Source: Labrenzia sp. OB1
Lineage (GTDB): Bacteria > Pseudomonadota > Alphaproteobacteria > Rhizobiales > Stappiaceae
Length of the DNA: 64,000 nucleotides
Reading direction: 5' to 3'
Assembly: GCF_001624695.1 (NCBI RefSeq)
Contig: NZ_JSEP01000012.1
Location: 1 to 64,000, forward strand
This document shows, one piece after another, positions 52,037 to 61,456 of the stretch; positions within the stretch are counted from its first letter, which is position 1, and each line of letters starts with the position of its first letter. The translations under genes and the position numbers were made by a program. The notes under the pieces are model-generated. The model was not told the origin of the DNA. It worked only from the letters and a program-made list of their open reading frames with translations, and did not search any database.

Positions 52037-55000
52037 GTGAATCAGGTAGATTTCGGACTTTACGACCCGCGGATTGAAAAAAGCAGCTGTGGCGTTGGCT
52101 TCATCACCCGTAAAGACAGCGTTCAGACCCACGACGTCCTCAAGATGGCGCATGAGGCACTATGTGCCGTGCCTCATCGCGGCGGTATGTCTTCCGAGGG
52201 AGTCGGTGACGGTGCCGGCGTTTCTATTGATCTGTCCGAAGTTTATTTCCGCCACCTGACAGGCCGCGAGGACCTGGTCCTCGGGAACTTCGGCGTCGGC
52301 AACTTCTTCCTGCCCAACGATACAAACCAGTATGATGCCGCGGAGCAGCTGGTTGAACATGTTCTCATGCAGCATGGCTTTGCGGTTGTCCTGAAACGGG
52401 ATGTGCCGGTGGACAATTCGGCTCTGCGTCCGGAAGCGGTTCGTCACCAGTTGCCCATCCGTCAATGGGTTTTCGTGACCACTCCCGCCAATGCCTCTAT
52501 CTGCGACAAATCCGTCCACAAGGCCCTGCTGGCGATAGAGGCCGAGGCCTATACCCGCCTCGAGCTTGAAGGCCTGTATCCGCTCTCGCTCAGCGCGCGA
52601 ACTCAGGTCTTCAAAGGGCGCCTGAATTCCTACGAGCTGGTTCCTTACTTCACGGATCTGCGCGACCCGGAGCACAAGGTCCACACGCTCTATTTTCATA
52701 CGCGCTTTTCCACCAATACCGATCCGCATCCGAGCATGGCGCAGCCGTTCCGCTTCATGGCGCATAACGGCGAGTTGAATACCGACAAGAAGAACCGCTT
52801 GTCTGAAGTCGATGTCGCGCGGGCGAAAAACGCCAGCATTGTCCGTCCCAAGGGCCAGTCCGACAGCTGCCGGCTTGACCAGACCCTGCAGGGACGCGTG
52901 CTTGAGGATGATCTCGACCTTGTCACCGCGGTTGTCTCCATGATGCCTCCCGCCTGGGAGAATGATGCTTCGCTCTCCGGCGAGGTCCGGGCGATGCTGG
53001 AGTATTTTTCGCTTTACGAGGAAAAGAACGACGGCCCTGCAGCGCTGATCTTCGGCGATGGCACGATCATCGGCGCCCGGCTTGACCGCCTTGGACTGCG
53101 TCCGCTCCGGACAACGGAGACGGCCGACTACATTATGGTTATGTCCGAGGCCGGGCAGATCGCCTTTCCGCCGGAGGACATTGTCCGGCGTGGCCGGATC
53201 GAAGCCGGCGGAATGCTTTATTACGACCATTCCGAACAGCGTATCTGGGGCACCCGCGAGACGCTTGAACGTCTTGCTGCGAAACAGGACTACAAGACGT
53301 TGCTCGGCACGGCTCGGCTTTGCCTGAGCGAACACCGCGGGCCTCCCATCAGGGTCCCTGAACGGCTGGTTCCCTATGAGGGCGATCTTGAGCTGCACCA
53401 GCGTTACGTCGCCTATTCCCATAACCAGGAAAGTTTCAAGTTCCTGATGGATCCGATGCTGGCCACCGGTGCGGAGAAGATTTCCGCGATGGGCTATGGT
53501 GCGGCAATCAACGCCCTGTCCGATCGCGAAGGTGGCGTTGCAAAGTACTTCTCCCAGCGATTTGCGCAGGTGACCAACCCGCCGCTCGATTCCATCCGAG
53601 AGGCCGACGGCATGACCCTGCGCGTGGCCCTCGGTGCAAAACCCAACTTCTCCGGCGCGCAAGACCGCCAGATCGTCGTGGACAGTCCGATCCTTTCCCG
53701 GACCGACATGAAATGGCTCCGCACGCAGACCGCGACGCCGGTCAAGATCGTGGACATGCTCTACACACCGGTTCCGGGTGACAATGCAGAAAACGCACGG
53801 GCTCTGGAGGCGGCAATCGCATCGATATGCGCTCGTGTGGCGGATCATGTTGCCGGCCATGGCGGCATTGTCATTCTGAGTGACCGGCAGGTGTCCTCCG
53901 ACCGGACAGCCCTTCCGATGATGCTTGTTGTCTCTGCGGTCAACCAGCGGCTGATCGTGGAAGGACTGCGTCTGAAAGCCTCGCTGATCGCCGAAAGCGG
54001 GCAAATCTCCTCCGCCCACCACATAGCGGCTGCGCTGGGTTTCGGGGCCTCTGCGGTCTACCCGCTGGTGGTCCAGCTCAGGGCGGAAGAAATTTTTCCG
54101 GAAGATGCGGATGCTGCCTTCCGGCGCTTCGCCAAGGCTGCCGAAAAGTCGCTGCTCAAAACGATGGGCAAGGTCGGCTTGTGCACGGCTGAGAGCTATA
54201 TCGGCGGTGAATTCTTCGAACCCAACTTCCTCGACACCGGCGACCCGGTGCTGAAGCGCTATTTTCCGAACGTGAAAACCCCTGTCGGCGGCGTCGGGTT
54301 CTCCACGATCGCGACCGCGGTCAACGATTGGCACCAGAGAGCTCTTACGGTCGGGAGCGAAAAGGATATTCCCCTGCTCGGGCTCTTCAAGGAGCGTGCG
54401 GAAGGGGCAGGACATTCCTACGGCACCACCGCCGTACGCGGTTTTGTTGATATGACCGAGGAAGACATCCGGCTCAATGACAGTCCGGACGCTGGTGAGC
54501 ACGACGCTTACCTGCGCCTGTTGCCCGTGAACCGTCTCCAGGATGCATTCGGACTGGACGAAAAGGCCTATACCTACACAAACTTCGACAGGCTTACTCC
54601 GGCGATGATCGATGCCTTCACGATCACGCCGGGATACCGGGCGTTTTCGCGAATGATGTCCGAAGAGCGCTGCCGCCGGCCGGCTGCGCTGCGCGATGTT
54701 CTGGATTTTCCCGCTGACGTCTCGTTTTCCTCGTCCGCACAGGAGTTCGAACGTGAGTTCCGGCGGTTTTCCGTTTCCGGCAACGCGTCCTTCTATTTCC
54801 GGGGGCTGGTCTGCAAAAAGCTCGACGAGGAAACCTTCAACCTGGCGCTTACAGGATCTGGCGGCAACCAGCTGGCGCGGCGCTCCGAACTGGCGGAGGC
54901 CCTGATCAGGCGCTTTGCCGACGATATTCAGGGGCACTGGCTAGAGAATAGCCATGTGAAGATACGGGCGCGAGGCGCGGCGGCGGATTTCCTGTCCCGG

Positions 55001-57535
55001 ATACTGACCGCACCTGCCGCCATCAATCTCAATACGGTTCAACCTGCCAGCGAGATTACATCTCTGCTGGCAAGCGGTGCCATGAGCCACGGAGCGCTTG
55101 TCGCCTCGGCACATGAAGCGGTCGCCCACGGCACCAATATGGCCGGCGGCATGTCGAACTCAGGTGAAGGCGGAGAACACATTTCACGCTACGGAACCGT
55201 ACGGTCTTCGAAGATCAAACAGTTCGCTTCCGGCCGCTTTGGTGTCTGGGCCGGATATCTGGCGGATCCGAGCCTGGAAGAGATCGAGATCAAGATCGGA
55301 CAGGGTGCCAAGCCGGGAGAAGGCGGCCAGTTGCCTGCGCCCAAGGTGACCGTCGAGATCGCCGCGGCCCGTGGCGGAACGCCGGGCGTGGAGCTTGTTT
55401 CGCCGCCTCCGCACCACGATACCTATTCGATCGAAGACCTGGCCCAGTTGATCCATGACGCCAAGGCTGCGCGGGTCCGCGTTATTGTGAAGCTCGTGTC
55501 TTCTGAGGGGATCGGCACGATCGCGGTTGGCGTGGCCAAGGCCGGGGCGGACGTCATCAATGTGGCCGGCAACACGGGCGGCACCGGTGCAGCAGCGGTG
55601 ACCAGCCTGAAATACACCGGCCGTTCCGCCGAGATCGGCATTGCCGAGGTTCACCAGGCGCTCTGCGTCAACGGTATCCGCCAGAAGGTCGTGCTGCGCT
55701 GTTCCGGTGCGCATCAGACGGCGAGCGATGTTGTCAAATCGGCGCTGCTCGGCGCGGATTCCTTCGAGTTCGGCACAACGGCTCTAATGATGCTGAAATG
55801 CGTGATGGCGAAGAACTGCAACGTCAAATGTCCGGCCGGTCTGACCACCAATCCGGAAGTCTTTGACGGCGACCCGCGCGCGCTTGCGCAATATCTCCTG
55901 AACATCGCCCATGAAACCCGGGAAATCCTCGCAAGTCTCGGCCTCCCGTCCCTTAAGGAGATCAGAGGAAGGTCAGACCTTCTGCATCTGCTCGATCATG
56001 CCGCACAGGTCGGGCAGCTCGATCTCAGGGCGATGCTCGCCTGCGCCACCGAAGTTCAGATCGACAACCCCGTCTACCTGGAAAAGGATTTCCAGCACGA
56101 CGACCGTTTCATCGAGGCAGCCAGACGCGAGTTCTTCGAGCAAGGTTCGGACAGGGTCGTGCTCAGGCCGAATGCAAGGCTGAACAATTGCAACAAAACG
56201 GTTGCCGGTCAGCTTGCAATCGATATCGAGCGGCTACTCAATCACCAGATCGATAACCGTACTGCCCACGCGGCCGCCTCCGTCTTCACGGATTCAAGAG
56301 GCCGCCGCTATTTCGATGCCGATACGGTTCGCGTCGAAACCACGGGCTCGGCAGGGCAGTCCTTCGGAGCCTTCTGTAACGATGGCATGCGCCTGGAACA
56401 CAGCGGAACCTGCAACGACGGCGTCGGCAAGAGCGCCTGCGGCGGCACCATTGTCGTGCGTTCTCCCGGCGGGGGATCCGAGGAAGCCGGCGGCAATGTG
56501 CTGATCGGCAACTTCGCGCTTTTCGGGGCAACGGGTGGCCGGTCTTTCATCGAGGGACAGGCCGGTGACCGTTTCGCGGTACGCAATTCGGGGGCGACGG
56601 CCGTGGTCGAAGGTGTCGGCGAGTTCTGTTGCGAATACATGACCAACGGCGCGGTGCTCAATATCGGCAGCTTCGGCAAGGGATTTGCCAACGGCATGAG
56701 CGGAGGCTTCGCCTATCAATATGATCCCTATGGGGAACTCGGCGGCAAGGTGAGCCGGGATTCCGTGCAACTACACGGATTGGGCGAGGAGACGCCGCTC
56801 GCCACGATGCATGCGGACGCCGTAAGGCACCTGTTGAGGCTTCATGTCGAGGCGACCGGATCGGCCAAGGCCTCCTGGTTGCTGGATCATTGGGAAAGTG
56901 AGCGCCGCAACTTCGTTTATGCGATGCCGAAGTCGCTGCTGCTCTACCAGGACAGCGACGCCATTCTGGCGGCCCGGCCGCGCAAGGAACTGATAGAGGA
57001 ATTGAGCGGGGCGCTTGTTGCCCACCAGTTGCAGAAGTTCAAGGCGGCGCTGAAAGCGGGCAAGCCGATCCTGGACGGTGCCGTTCCAGGTTACGGACAG
57101 ACCGACACTGAGGAAATGTTCGCGCTTTTGAACAACTACCTGGTGATGTCGACCGCGCAATCGGTCGCTCTGACCCGGGTGCGTGGCAGCACTGGCATCA
57201 CCGATACCGAGGTTGAAAAAGCCGCTCGCAACCTGCTGCTGACAGAAGACTTCTCGCTTTTGAAGAAGCTGCAGGCCTACGCGCGCAACGCGGTGTCTGA
57301 ATATGGAGATGAAGAACTGGCCGTCCTGATCGCGGACAAGAGGCTGCGCGACTACAAAACCGCCCTCGCCTGCCGAAATGTCCTTTCTATCGACAGTCCG
57401 GGTACTTATGGCTGGATTCTCTACCAAAATGCAAAGAACCGCGAAAAGGTCGGCAGGCTGCCGAGCTTCGAGGAGCTTTTCGCCAGACACAGTATCTCCG
57501 ACCTGATGGCCTTTACCACGGCCCATGCGGGTTGA
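52037..57535 (+). CDS. Divergent glutamate synthase (GOGAT) large-subunit-like protein with C-terminal extension
   Basis: A 1832-residue protein with the full GltB domain order: class II glutamine amidotransferase (nucleophile Cys18 in SSCGVGF, preceded by a 17-residue propeptide), central domain (about 450-800), FMN synthase domain (about 930-1300, with SGAMSHGALVASAHEAV and PPPHHDTYSIEDLAQLIHDA), and GXGXG helix domain (about 1400-1590). It differs from true GltB: the Fe-S motif is C1255-x5-C1261-x3-C1265 rather than C-x5-C-x4-C, the conserved GHDGGTGASP reads GNTGGTGAAA, and TDGGLKTG reads CSGAHQTA. About 215 extra residues follow the GXGXG domain. No gltD is near; a diflavin reductase follows. 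It may be a specialised amidotransferase/synthase rather than housekeeping GOGAT. GTG 52037 has GGAG upstream. Confidence 0.8.
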   Translation: MNQVDFGLYDPRIEKSSCGVGFITRKDSVQTHDVLKMAHEALCAVPHRGGMSSEGVGDGAGVSIDLSEVYFRHLTGREDLVLGNFGVGNFFLPNDTNQYDAAEQLVEHVLMQHGFAVVLKRDVPVDNSALRPEAVRHQLPIRQWVFVTTPANASICDKSVHKALLAIEAEAYTRLELEGLYPLSLSARTQVFKGRLNSYELVPYFTDLRDPEHKVHTLYFHTRFSTNTDPHPSMAQPFRFMAHNGELNTDKKNRLSEVDVARAKNASIVRPKGQSDSCRLDQTLQGRVLEDDLDLVTAVVSMMPPAWENDASLSGEVRAMLEYFSLYEEKNDGPAALIFGDGTIIGARLDRLGLRPLRTTETADYIMVMSEAGQIAFPPEDIVRRGRIEAGGMLYYDHSEQRIWGTRETLERLAAKQDYKTLLGTARLCLSEHRGPPIRVPERLVPYEGDLELHQRYVAYSHNQESFKFLMDPMLATGAEKISAMGYGAAINALSDREGGVAKYFSQRFAQVTNPPLDSIREADGMTLRVALGAKPNFSGAQDRQIVVDSPILSRTDMKWLRTQTATPVKIVDMLYTPVPGDNAENARALEAAIASICARVADHVAGHGGIVILSDRQVSSDRTALPMMLVVSAVNQRLIVEGLRLKASLIAESGQISSAHHIAAALGFGASAVYPLVVQLRAEEIFPEDADAAFRRFAKAAEKSLLKTMGKVGLCTAESYIGGEFFEPNFLDTGDPVLKRYFPNVKTPVGGVGFSTIATAVNDWHQRALTVGSEKDIPLLGLFKERAEGAGHSYGTTAVRGFVDMTEEDIRLNDSPDAGEHDAYLRLLPVNRLQDAFGLDEKAYTYTNFDRLTPAMIDAFTITPGYRAFSRMMSEERCRRPAALRDVLDFPADVSFSSSAQEFEREFRRFSVSGNASFYFRGLVCKKLDEETFNLALTGSGGNQLARRSELAEALIRRFADDIQGHWLENSHVKIRARGAAADFLSRILTAPAAINLNTVQPASEITSLLASGAMSHGALVASAHEAVAHGTNMAGGMSNSGEGGEHISRYGTVRSSKIKQFASGRFGVWAGYLADPSLEEIEIKIGQGAKPGEGGQLPAPKVTVEIAAARGGTPGVELVSPPPHHDTYSIEDLAQLIHDAKAARVRVIVKLVSSEGIGTIAVGVAKAGADVINVAGNTGGTGAAAVTSLKYTGRSAEIGIAEVHQALCVNGIRQKVVLRCSGAHQTASDVVKSALLGADSFEFGTTALMMLKCVMAKNCNVKCPAGLTTNPEVFDGDPRALAQYLLNIAHETREILASLGLPSLKEIRGRSDLLHLLDHAAQVGQLDLRAMLACATEVQIDNPVYLEKDFQHDDRFIEAARREFFEQGSDRVVLRPNARLNNCNKTVAGQLAIDIERLLNHQIDNRTAHAAASVFTDSRGRRYFDADTVRVETTGSAGQSFGAFCNDGMRLEHSGTCNDGVGKSACGGTIVVRSPGGGSEEAGGNVLIGNFALFGATGGRSFIEGQAGDRFAVRNSGATAVVEGVGEFCCEYMTNGAVLNIGSFGKGFANGMSGGFAYQYDPYGELGGKVSRDSVQLHGLGEETPLATMHADAVRHLLRLHVEATGSAKASWLLDHWESERRNFVYAMPKSLLLYQDSDAILAARPRKELIEELSGALVAHQLQKFKAALKAGKPILDGAVPGYGQTDTEEMFALLNNYLVMSTAQSVALTRVRGSTGITDTEVEKAARNLLLTEDFSLLKKLQAYARNAVSEYGDEELAVLIADKRLRDYKTALACRNVLSIDSPGTYGWILYQNAKNREKVGRLPSFEELFARHSISDLMAFTTAHAG

Positions 57536-57576
57536 CCTTGCGCACCTTCACTGACCCCTTCCCTGGAAATTCAGAC

Positions 57577-59349
57577 ATGCAACTCCCGTTCGTTCCGAAA
57601 GACGCGCCTTTCAACGAAGACCAGCGATCCTGGCTCTCCGGATTTCTGGCCGGGCTTCACTCACGCCTGTCGCTGCAGGAAATGCCGTCGGCGTCCCCGG
57701 CATCTGCGACCGCCAGCTCGAGCGAAGCACCGGTGGTGAACATCCTGTTCGGCACGCAGACAGGCAATGCTGAAACCGTTGCCATGGATGCCGCCGGTGT
57801 CGCGAAATCGAAGGGCCTGAGCCCGGTTGTCCAGGCGCTCGACGATGTCGACCTCCCTGCCCTTCAGACCATGTCCCACGTGATCATCGTCATATCGACC
57901 TATGGCGAGGGCGAGATGCCTGACAATGCGCAGCTGTTCTGGGATGCTCTCATTGCTGAAACGGCCCCGAGGCTTGAACGGCTGACCTTCGGCGTGCTGG
58001 CCCTTGGCGACACAGGTTACGACGATTTTTGCCAGGCCGGAAAGCTGATCGACATGCGCCTGGAGCAGTTGGGCGCACGGCGCCTGTTGGCGCGTGTCGA
58101 TTGCGACATCGATTTCGAAGATGCCGCAGCCGGCTGGATCGAAGATGCCCTTCCGAAAGTTGCCAGTGAGCGAAGCGCCACTGCGGCGGAGGCAGGTAGT
58201 GACGAACGGCCGATTGGAAAGCCGGCCAGGCCGAAGTGGTCACGCAAGTCTCCCTATCCTTCCCGTGTTGCCGTCAACAGGCTTCTTTCCCGAGAAGGGT
58301 CAGACAAGGAAATCCGGCACTTCGAATTTGCTCTTGGCGACAGCGGCATCTCCTACAGTGCAGGCGATGCGCTCGGCGTCATGCCGGTCAACGACAACGC
58401 TCTCGTCGATTGGATCCTGCACTGGTTGGGCTCCGGCCATGACGCCTCGGTCGATGGCGTCGAAGGCCCCTTAGGTGAGGCGCTGAAGCACCGGTTCGAG
58501 ATTTCCACACCATCGAAAGACCTGATTGCCGAGATCGAAAGGCGGGCCGGTGACGGGGAACTCAGCCACATCGTCAAGAACGGCGACAAGGAAGCGCTGG
58601 AAGCCTGGCTCTGGGGCCGGGACTGCATCGACCTTCTGGGAATGCTGCCGCAGCAGGGGCTCTCGCCAGCGGAGTTTGCCGGCCTTCTCAAACCATTGCA
58701 GCATCGGGCCTATTCCATATCCTCCAGCCCGCTGGAGGCGCCGGACCATATCCATCTGACCGTTGCCAGCGTCAGGTACCGCACCTTCGGGCGCGACCAT
58801 GGCGGTGTCTGTTCAACCCATCTCGCCGACAGGATCGCCGATGGTGGCAGCACAGGCATTTTCCTGTCGCCCAACAATTCCTTCCGCCTGCCGGAAGATA
58901 CGGACCGGCCGGTCATCATGGTCGGACCGGGAACAGGAATCGCACCGTTCCGTTCCTTCCTTCAGGAACGGCGGACCTCGGGCGCCAAGGGGTTGAACTG
59001 GCTGTTCTTCGGCGATCAGCACAAGTCTCATGATTTTATCTACGAGGACGAACTGAGCACTTTCAGCGAACAGGGCATTCTCAACCGTCTCGATCTCGCA
59101 TTCTCCCGGGATCAGGATCAGAAGATCTATGTCCAGCACCGCATGAAGGAGAACGGCAGGGATCTGTTTGCATGGCTGGAGGACGGAGCCTGCTTCTATG
59201 TCTGCGGTGACGCCACACGCATGGCCAGGGATGTGGATCGAGCCCTGCACGACGTCATTGCCGAATTCGGGTCTTTCTCACCAGAGGAAGCAGACGTCTA
59301 TGTCGCCAATCTGAAGCGCGAAAAACGTTATCTCCGAGACGTTTACTGA
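57577..59349 (+). CDS. Diflavin reductase, CysJ-type (sulfite reductase flavoprotein alpha-like)
   Basis: A 590-residue NADPH-FAD-FMN electron-transfer protein. An N-terminal APFNEDQRSWLSGFLAGL helix is typical of short bacterial CysJ-like reductases. The flavodoxin domain has FGTQTGNAE (58-66) and STYGEGEMPDN; the FAD domain has RAYSISSSP; the NADPH domain has GPGTGIAPFRSFLQ and ends KREKRYLRDVY. No sulfite reductase hemoprotein gene is adjacent. The frame opens at TTG 57532 overlapping the GltB-like stop, but ATG 57577 gives the family N-terminus. It probably feeds electrons to the GltB-like or the HemS-like partner. Confidence 0.88.
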   Translation: MQLPFVPKDAPFNEDQRSWLSGFLAGLHSRLSLQEMPSASPASATASSSEAPVVNILFGTQTGNAETVAMDAAGVAKSKGLSPVVQALDDVDLPALQTMSHVIIVISTYGEGEMPDNAQLFWDALIAETAPRLERLTFGVLALGDTGYDDFCQAGKLIDMRLEQLGARRLLARVDCDIDFEDAAAGWIEDALPKVASERSATAAEAGSDERPIGKPARPKWSRKSPYPSRVAVNRLLSREGSDKEIRHFEFALGDSGISYSAGDALGVMPVNDNALVDWILHWLGSGHDASVDGVEGPLGEALKHRFEISTPSKDLIAEIERRAGDGELSHIVKNGDKEALEAWLWGRDCIDLLGMLPQQGLSPAEFAGLLKPLQHRAYSISSSPLEAPDHIHLTVASVRYRTFGRDHGGVCSTHLADRIADGGSTGIFLSPNNSFRLPEDTDRPVIMVGPGTGIAPFRSFLQERRTSGAKGLNWLFFGDQHKSHDFIYEDELSTFSEQGILNRLDLAFSRDQDQKIYVQHRMKENGRDLFAWLEDGACFYVCGDATRMARDVDRALHDVIAEFGSFSPEEADVYVANLKREKRYLRDVY

Positions 59350-59362
59350 AAACCATTTCCAG

Positions 59363-60439
59363 ATGCACAAGGCCGGGGAGCCAGAGTTCGTGAACAAGAT
59401 CGTCAGAGGAAATGAGTTCGGGCCGAAGCTGGTGGTGAGCAACAAAACCGGCTCGCGCGGGTCGGCTGCGGGCAGAAGCCACTGCGAGCTTGCAGATCTC
59501 TATCTGTCCGCCGGCAGACGAGCGCGCGGACTGGATGAAGGTGTCGATCTTCTGAAGGACTGGTTGCCGGGCTTTGAGCGTGCGATTGCCTCCACCGCGA
59601 ATGATTGCGCGGTCATGAGCGAAATCGGCGTTTATCAGATGCCGATGATTTTCGGTGAAGAGCTGAAGTTCGACAATTCGGGCATTGCGACCAGATTGCT
59701 GCCGGCCGGAATCGAAACCCTGGTCGCCGTAGAAGCGGACGTTTCCCGCAAGGAAGCGCCATCGCTGCAGATCTTCGATTTGGAAGGCCGGACGGTACAC
59801 AAGTGCCATATCGCCTCTCTTTCGGATCAACTGGCATTCGATGTCCTGATGTACGGCACGCGCGAGAAGGAACTCGCAAACAGCCTGCCAGGCCCCTTTT
59901 TCAGCTTTCTGTCCGAGACCCTGAAACCAGCAGGGCAACTGCCTGCTCAAGACTTCAGCCAACTTGGCGTTTCGGAGAACCTGGATGCCTGTCTGCTGAA
60001 CCAGGGAAAATCCCGCTACGAGCGGTTGAAGAAGATGGGCCGAAGCGAAGCCTGGACGATCGACCGGCAGGTCGTTCCGCATGTTCTGCGTTATTTCAGC
60101 GAACTGCGCCAGCCGCTGACTGTCTGTGTTCCAAGCACGACCTGCATGCAACTTAAATCGGGCCGCCTTGACGATGTGATACGGCACGGAGACCTGATCG
60201 AGCTGACCGCCGAATCCAACCGGACATTCTTCGATCCGGCAGCAATTGGGGAATTCTGGATTGTGCGGTCACGGCACAGCCTGTCGCTCGAGTGCTATTC
60301 GAAATCGGGCACCTGCGTTCTGGTGTTCGTGCAGGACCGGCCTGCGGAGAGCCTGTTCAATCAATCCTGGATGGAAATTCTCAAATCACTGAACCCGGCC
60401 ACCAGAGCCAATCGCCTCAAAACCGGAAACCGGACCTGA
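59363..60439 (+). CDS. HemS/HmuS/ChuS-like heme-handling protein
   Basis: A 358-residue protein with two tandem HemS-type repeats. The first (about 75-170) contains CAVMSEIGVYQMPMIFGEEL and SLQIFDLEGRTVHKCHIASL, matching the GVY...LQFFD..G.AVHK pattern. The second (about 225-345) contains RQPLTVCVPSTTCMQLKSGR and FDPAAIGEFWIVRSR. The family carries or degrades heme, and E. coli ChuS can break heme open with an external reductase. No heme transport genes are near. It starts 13 bases after the diflavin reductase, so the reductase may be its electron donor. Heme ligand residues cannot be assigned with confidence. Confidence 0.65.
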   Translation: MHKAGEPEFVNKIVRGNEFGPKLVVSNKTGSRGSAAGRSHCELADLYLSAGRRARGLDEGVDLLKDWLPGFERAIASTANDCAVMSEIGVYQMPMIFGEELKFDNSGIATRLLPAGIETLVAVEADVSRKEAPSLQIFDLEGRTVHKCHIASLSDQLAFDVLMYGTREKELANSLPGPFFSFLSETLKPAGQLPAQDFSQLGVSENLDACLLNQGKSRYERLKKMGRSEAWTIDRQVVPHVLRYFSELRQPLTVCVPSTTCMQLKSGRLDDVIRHGDLIELTAESNRTFFDPAAIGEFWIVRSRHSLSLECYSKSGTCVLVFVQDRPAESLFNQSWMEILKSLNPATRANRLKTGNRT

Positions 60440-60476
60440 GCAATGCCCTCACAAGATCGAGGAAGCGGAGGAAACG

Positions 60477-61001
60477 ATGTCTGCAAACACGCTGGACGAG
60501 ACCGGCAACCGCGATACGAAATCGCCTTACTTGGCGGAGCAACTGTTTGTCTTCGGTCTGCGCTGCGTACAAAACGGATTTGACGACAGTTATCTCATGC
60601 AATGGCGCGACGTCTGGAACCGTTATACCGGTCTTTTCGGTGCTGACGGCTCCCGGCCCCTGCTGGATGCACTTTGGAACTTTGTGCGGGTTTACCGGTG
60701 TCACGCGAAGAATCCGACCGGGTATCACTGTCTTGAATGCCCCTGCATGGCCCGAGACGAATATCTTTTGATGGCCCTGATCTCCGCCTTGCAGCATCAG
60801 GATGAAACCTGTGCGGCGAAATGTCTGCGCGAAATCGCACGGGGAGCAGGCTGGTGGGAACTTGAAACCCATGCCTGGCAACTTGCGGCCGAGTACCTCA
60901 GCCTCCGGCAGCGCTTTTTCCCAATCTCCGCCAGTGATGTCGACATGACACTCCAGACCACGGACGCACTGCGCGACGCGAAAGACGCCACTTTGCATTG
61001 A
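60477..61001 (+). CDS. Cys-rich protein of unknown family
   Basis: A 174-residue, mostly helical protein that I do not recognise. Residues 75-90 hold a dense cluster, CHAKNPTGYHCLECPC (Cys75, His76, His84, Cys85, Cys88, Cys90), followed by Cys112 and Cys116. This could bind zinc, an Fe-S cluster or heme. There is no signal peptide. GAGGAAACG precedes ATG 60477. It is the fourth gene of the GltB-like/diflavin/HemS-like run and probably a dedicated partner. Confidence 0.7.
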   Translation: MSANTLDETGNRDTKSPYLAEQLFVFGLRCVQNGFDDSYLMQWRDVWNRYTGLFGADGSRPLLDALWNFVRVYRCHAKNPTGYHCLECPCMARDEYLLMALISALQHQDETCAAKCLREIARGAGWWELETHAWQLAAEYLSLRQRFFPISASDVDMTLQTTDALRDAKDATLH

Positions 61002-61066
61002 AACGCGAAACCGACTGCTGCGCTCTCATCCAAAATTGTTTTCAAGAAGACTGGCGGAAGCCCAAC

Positions 61067-61426
61067 ATGAATAAGACTGTCACCGACAGCAGATATAAAG
61101 CCGTTCCGATCCTGTTTTCTTCGGATCTGCGGCGCAGCTCCATGTTCTACAGCGACGGGTTGGGATTCGCGGTCTACCGGGAGAGCGACGGCCTGAGAGC
61201 CCGCCGCACCGAGCTGGATCTGAAGATCACGCCTATGACGGATGCGGAGCTTATGTCCAATCTGAGCGTTGTCTTCCACATCGACGACATCCGCAAACTC
61301 CATGACGAGTTTTACGGCCGTTCCCTGCCTGATCTTGGCAATGTCCGACAGGGAATTTGCGGGAAATCTCAATTCTCTCTGACCGATCCGGACGGCAACA
61401 GTCTCTATTTCATTGAAGCCGCCTGA
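61067..61426 (+). CDS. VOC-family protein (glyoxalase/bleomycin-resistance fold)
   Basis: A 119-residue VOC protein: AVPILFSSDLRRSSMFYSDG opens the first module, and FSLTDPDGNSLYFIEA ends the second. VVFHIDDIRKLHDEF contains a candidate metal-site histidine. It resembles bleomycin-binding-type small proteins, but these also act as lyases. It lies 65 bases after the Cys-rich gene and 30 before fumC on the same strand, so its operon membership is uncertain. Confidence 0.75.
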   Translation: MNKTVTDSRYKAVPILFSSDLRRSSMFYSDGLGFAVYRESDGLRARRTELDLKITPMTDAELMSNLSVVFHIDDIRKLHDEFYGRSLPDLGNVRQGICGKSQFSLTDPDGNSLYFIEAA

Positions 61427-61456
61427 AACAATCCAGCCAACCCACGATGAGGAAAC

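Noticed and set aside
52160..54937. 925-codon open frame on the minus strand
   Set aside because: It lies entirely inside the GltB-like gene. Its product is a low-complexity Arg/His/Gly-rich sequence with no domain, a known artefact of high-GC third positions.
52037..59349. Housekeeping gltBD operon
   Set aside because: The second gene is a flavodoxin-FAD-NADPH diflavin protein, not the GltD Fe-S/FAD subunit, and the large subunit has altered motifs.
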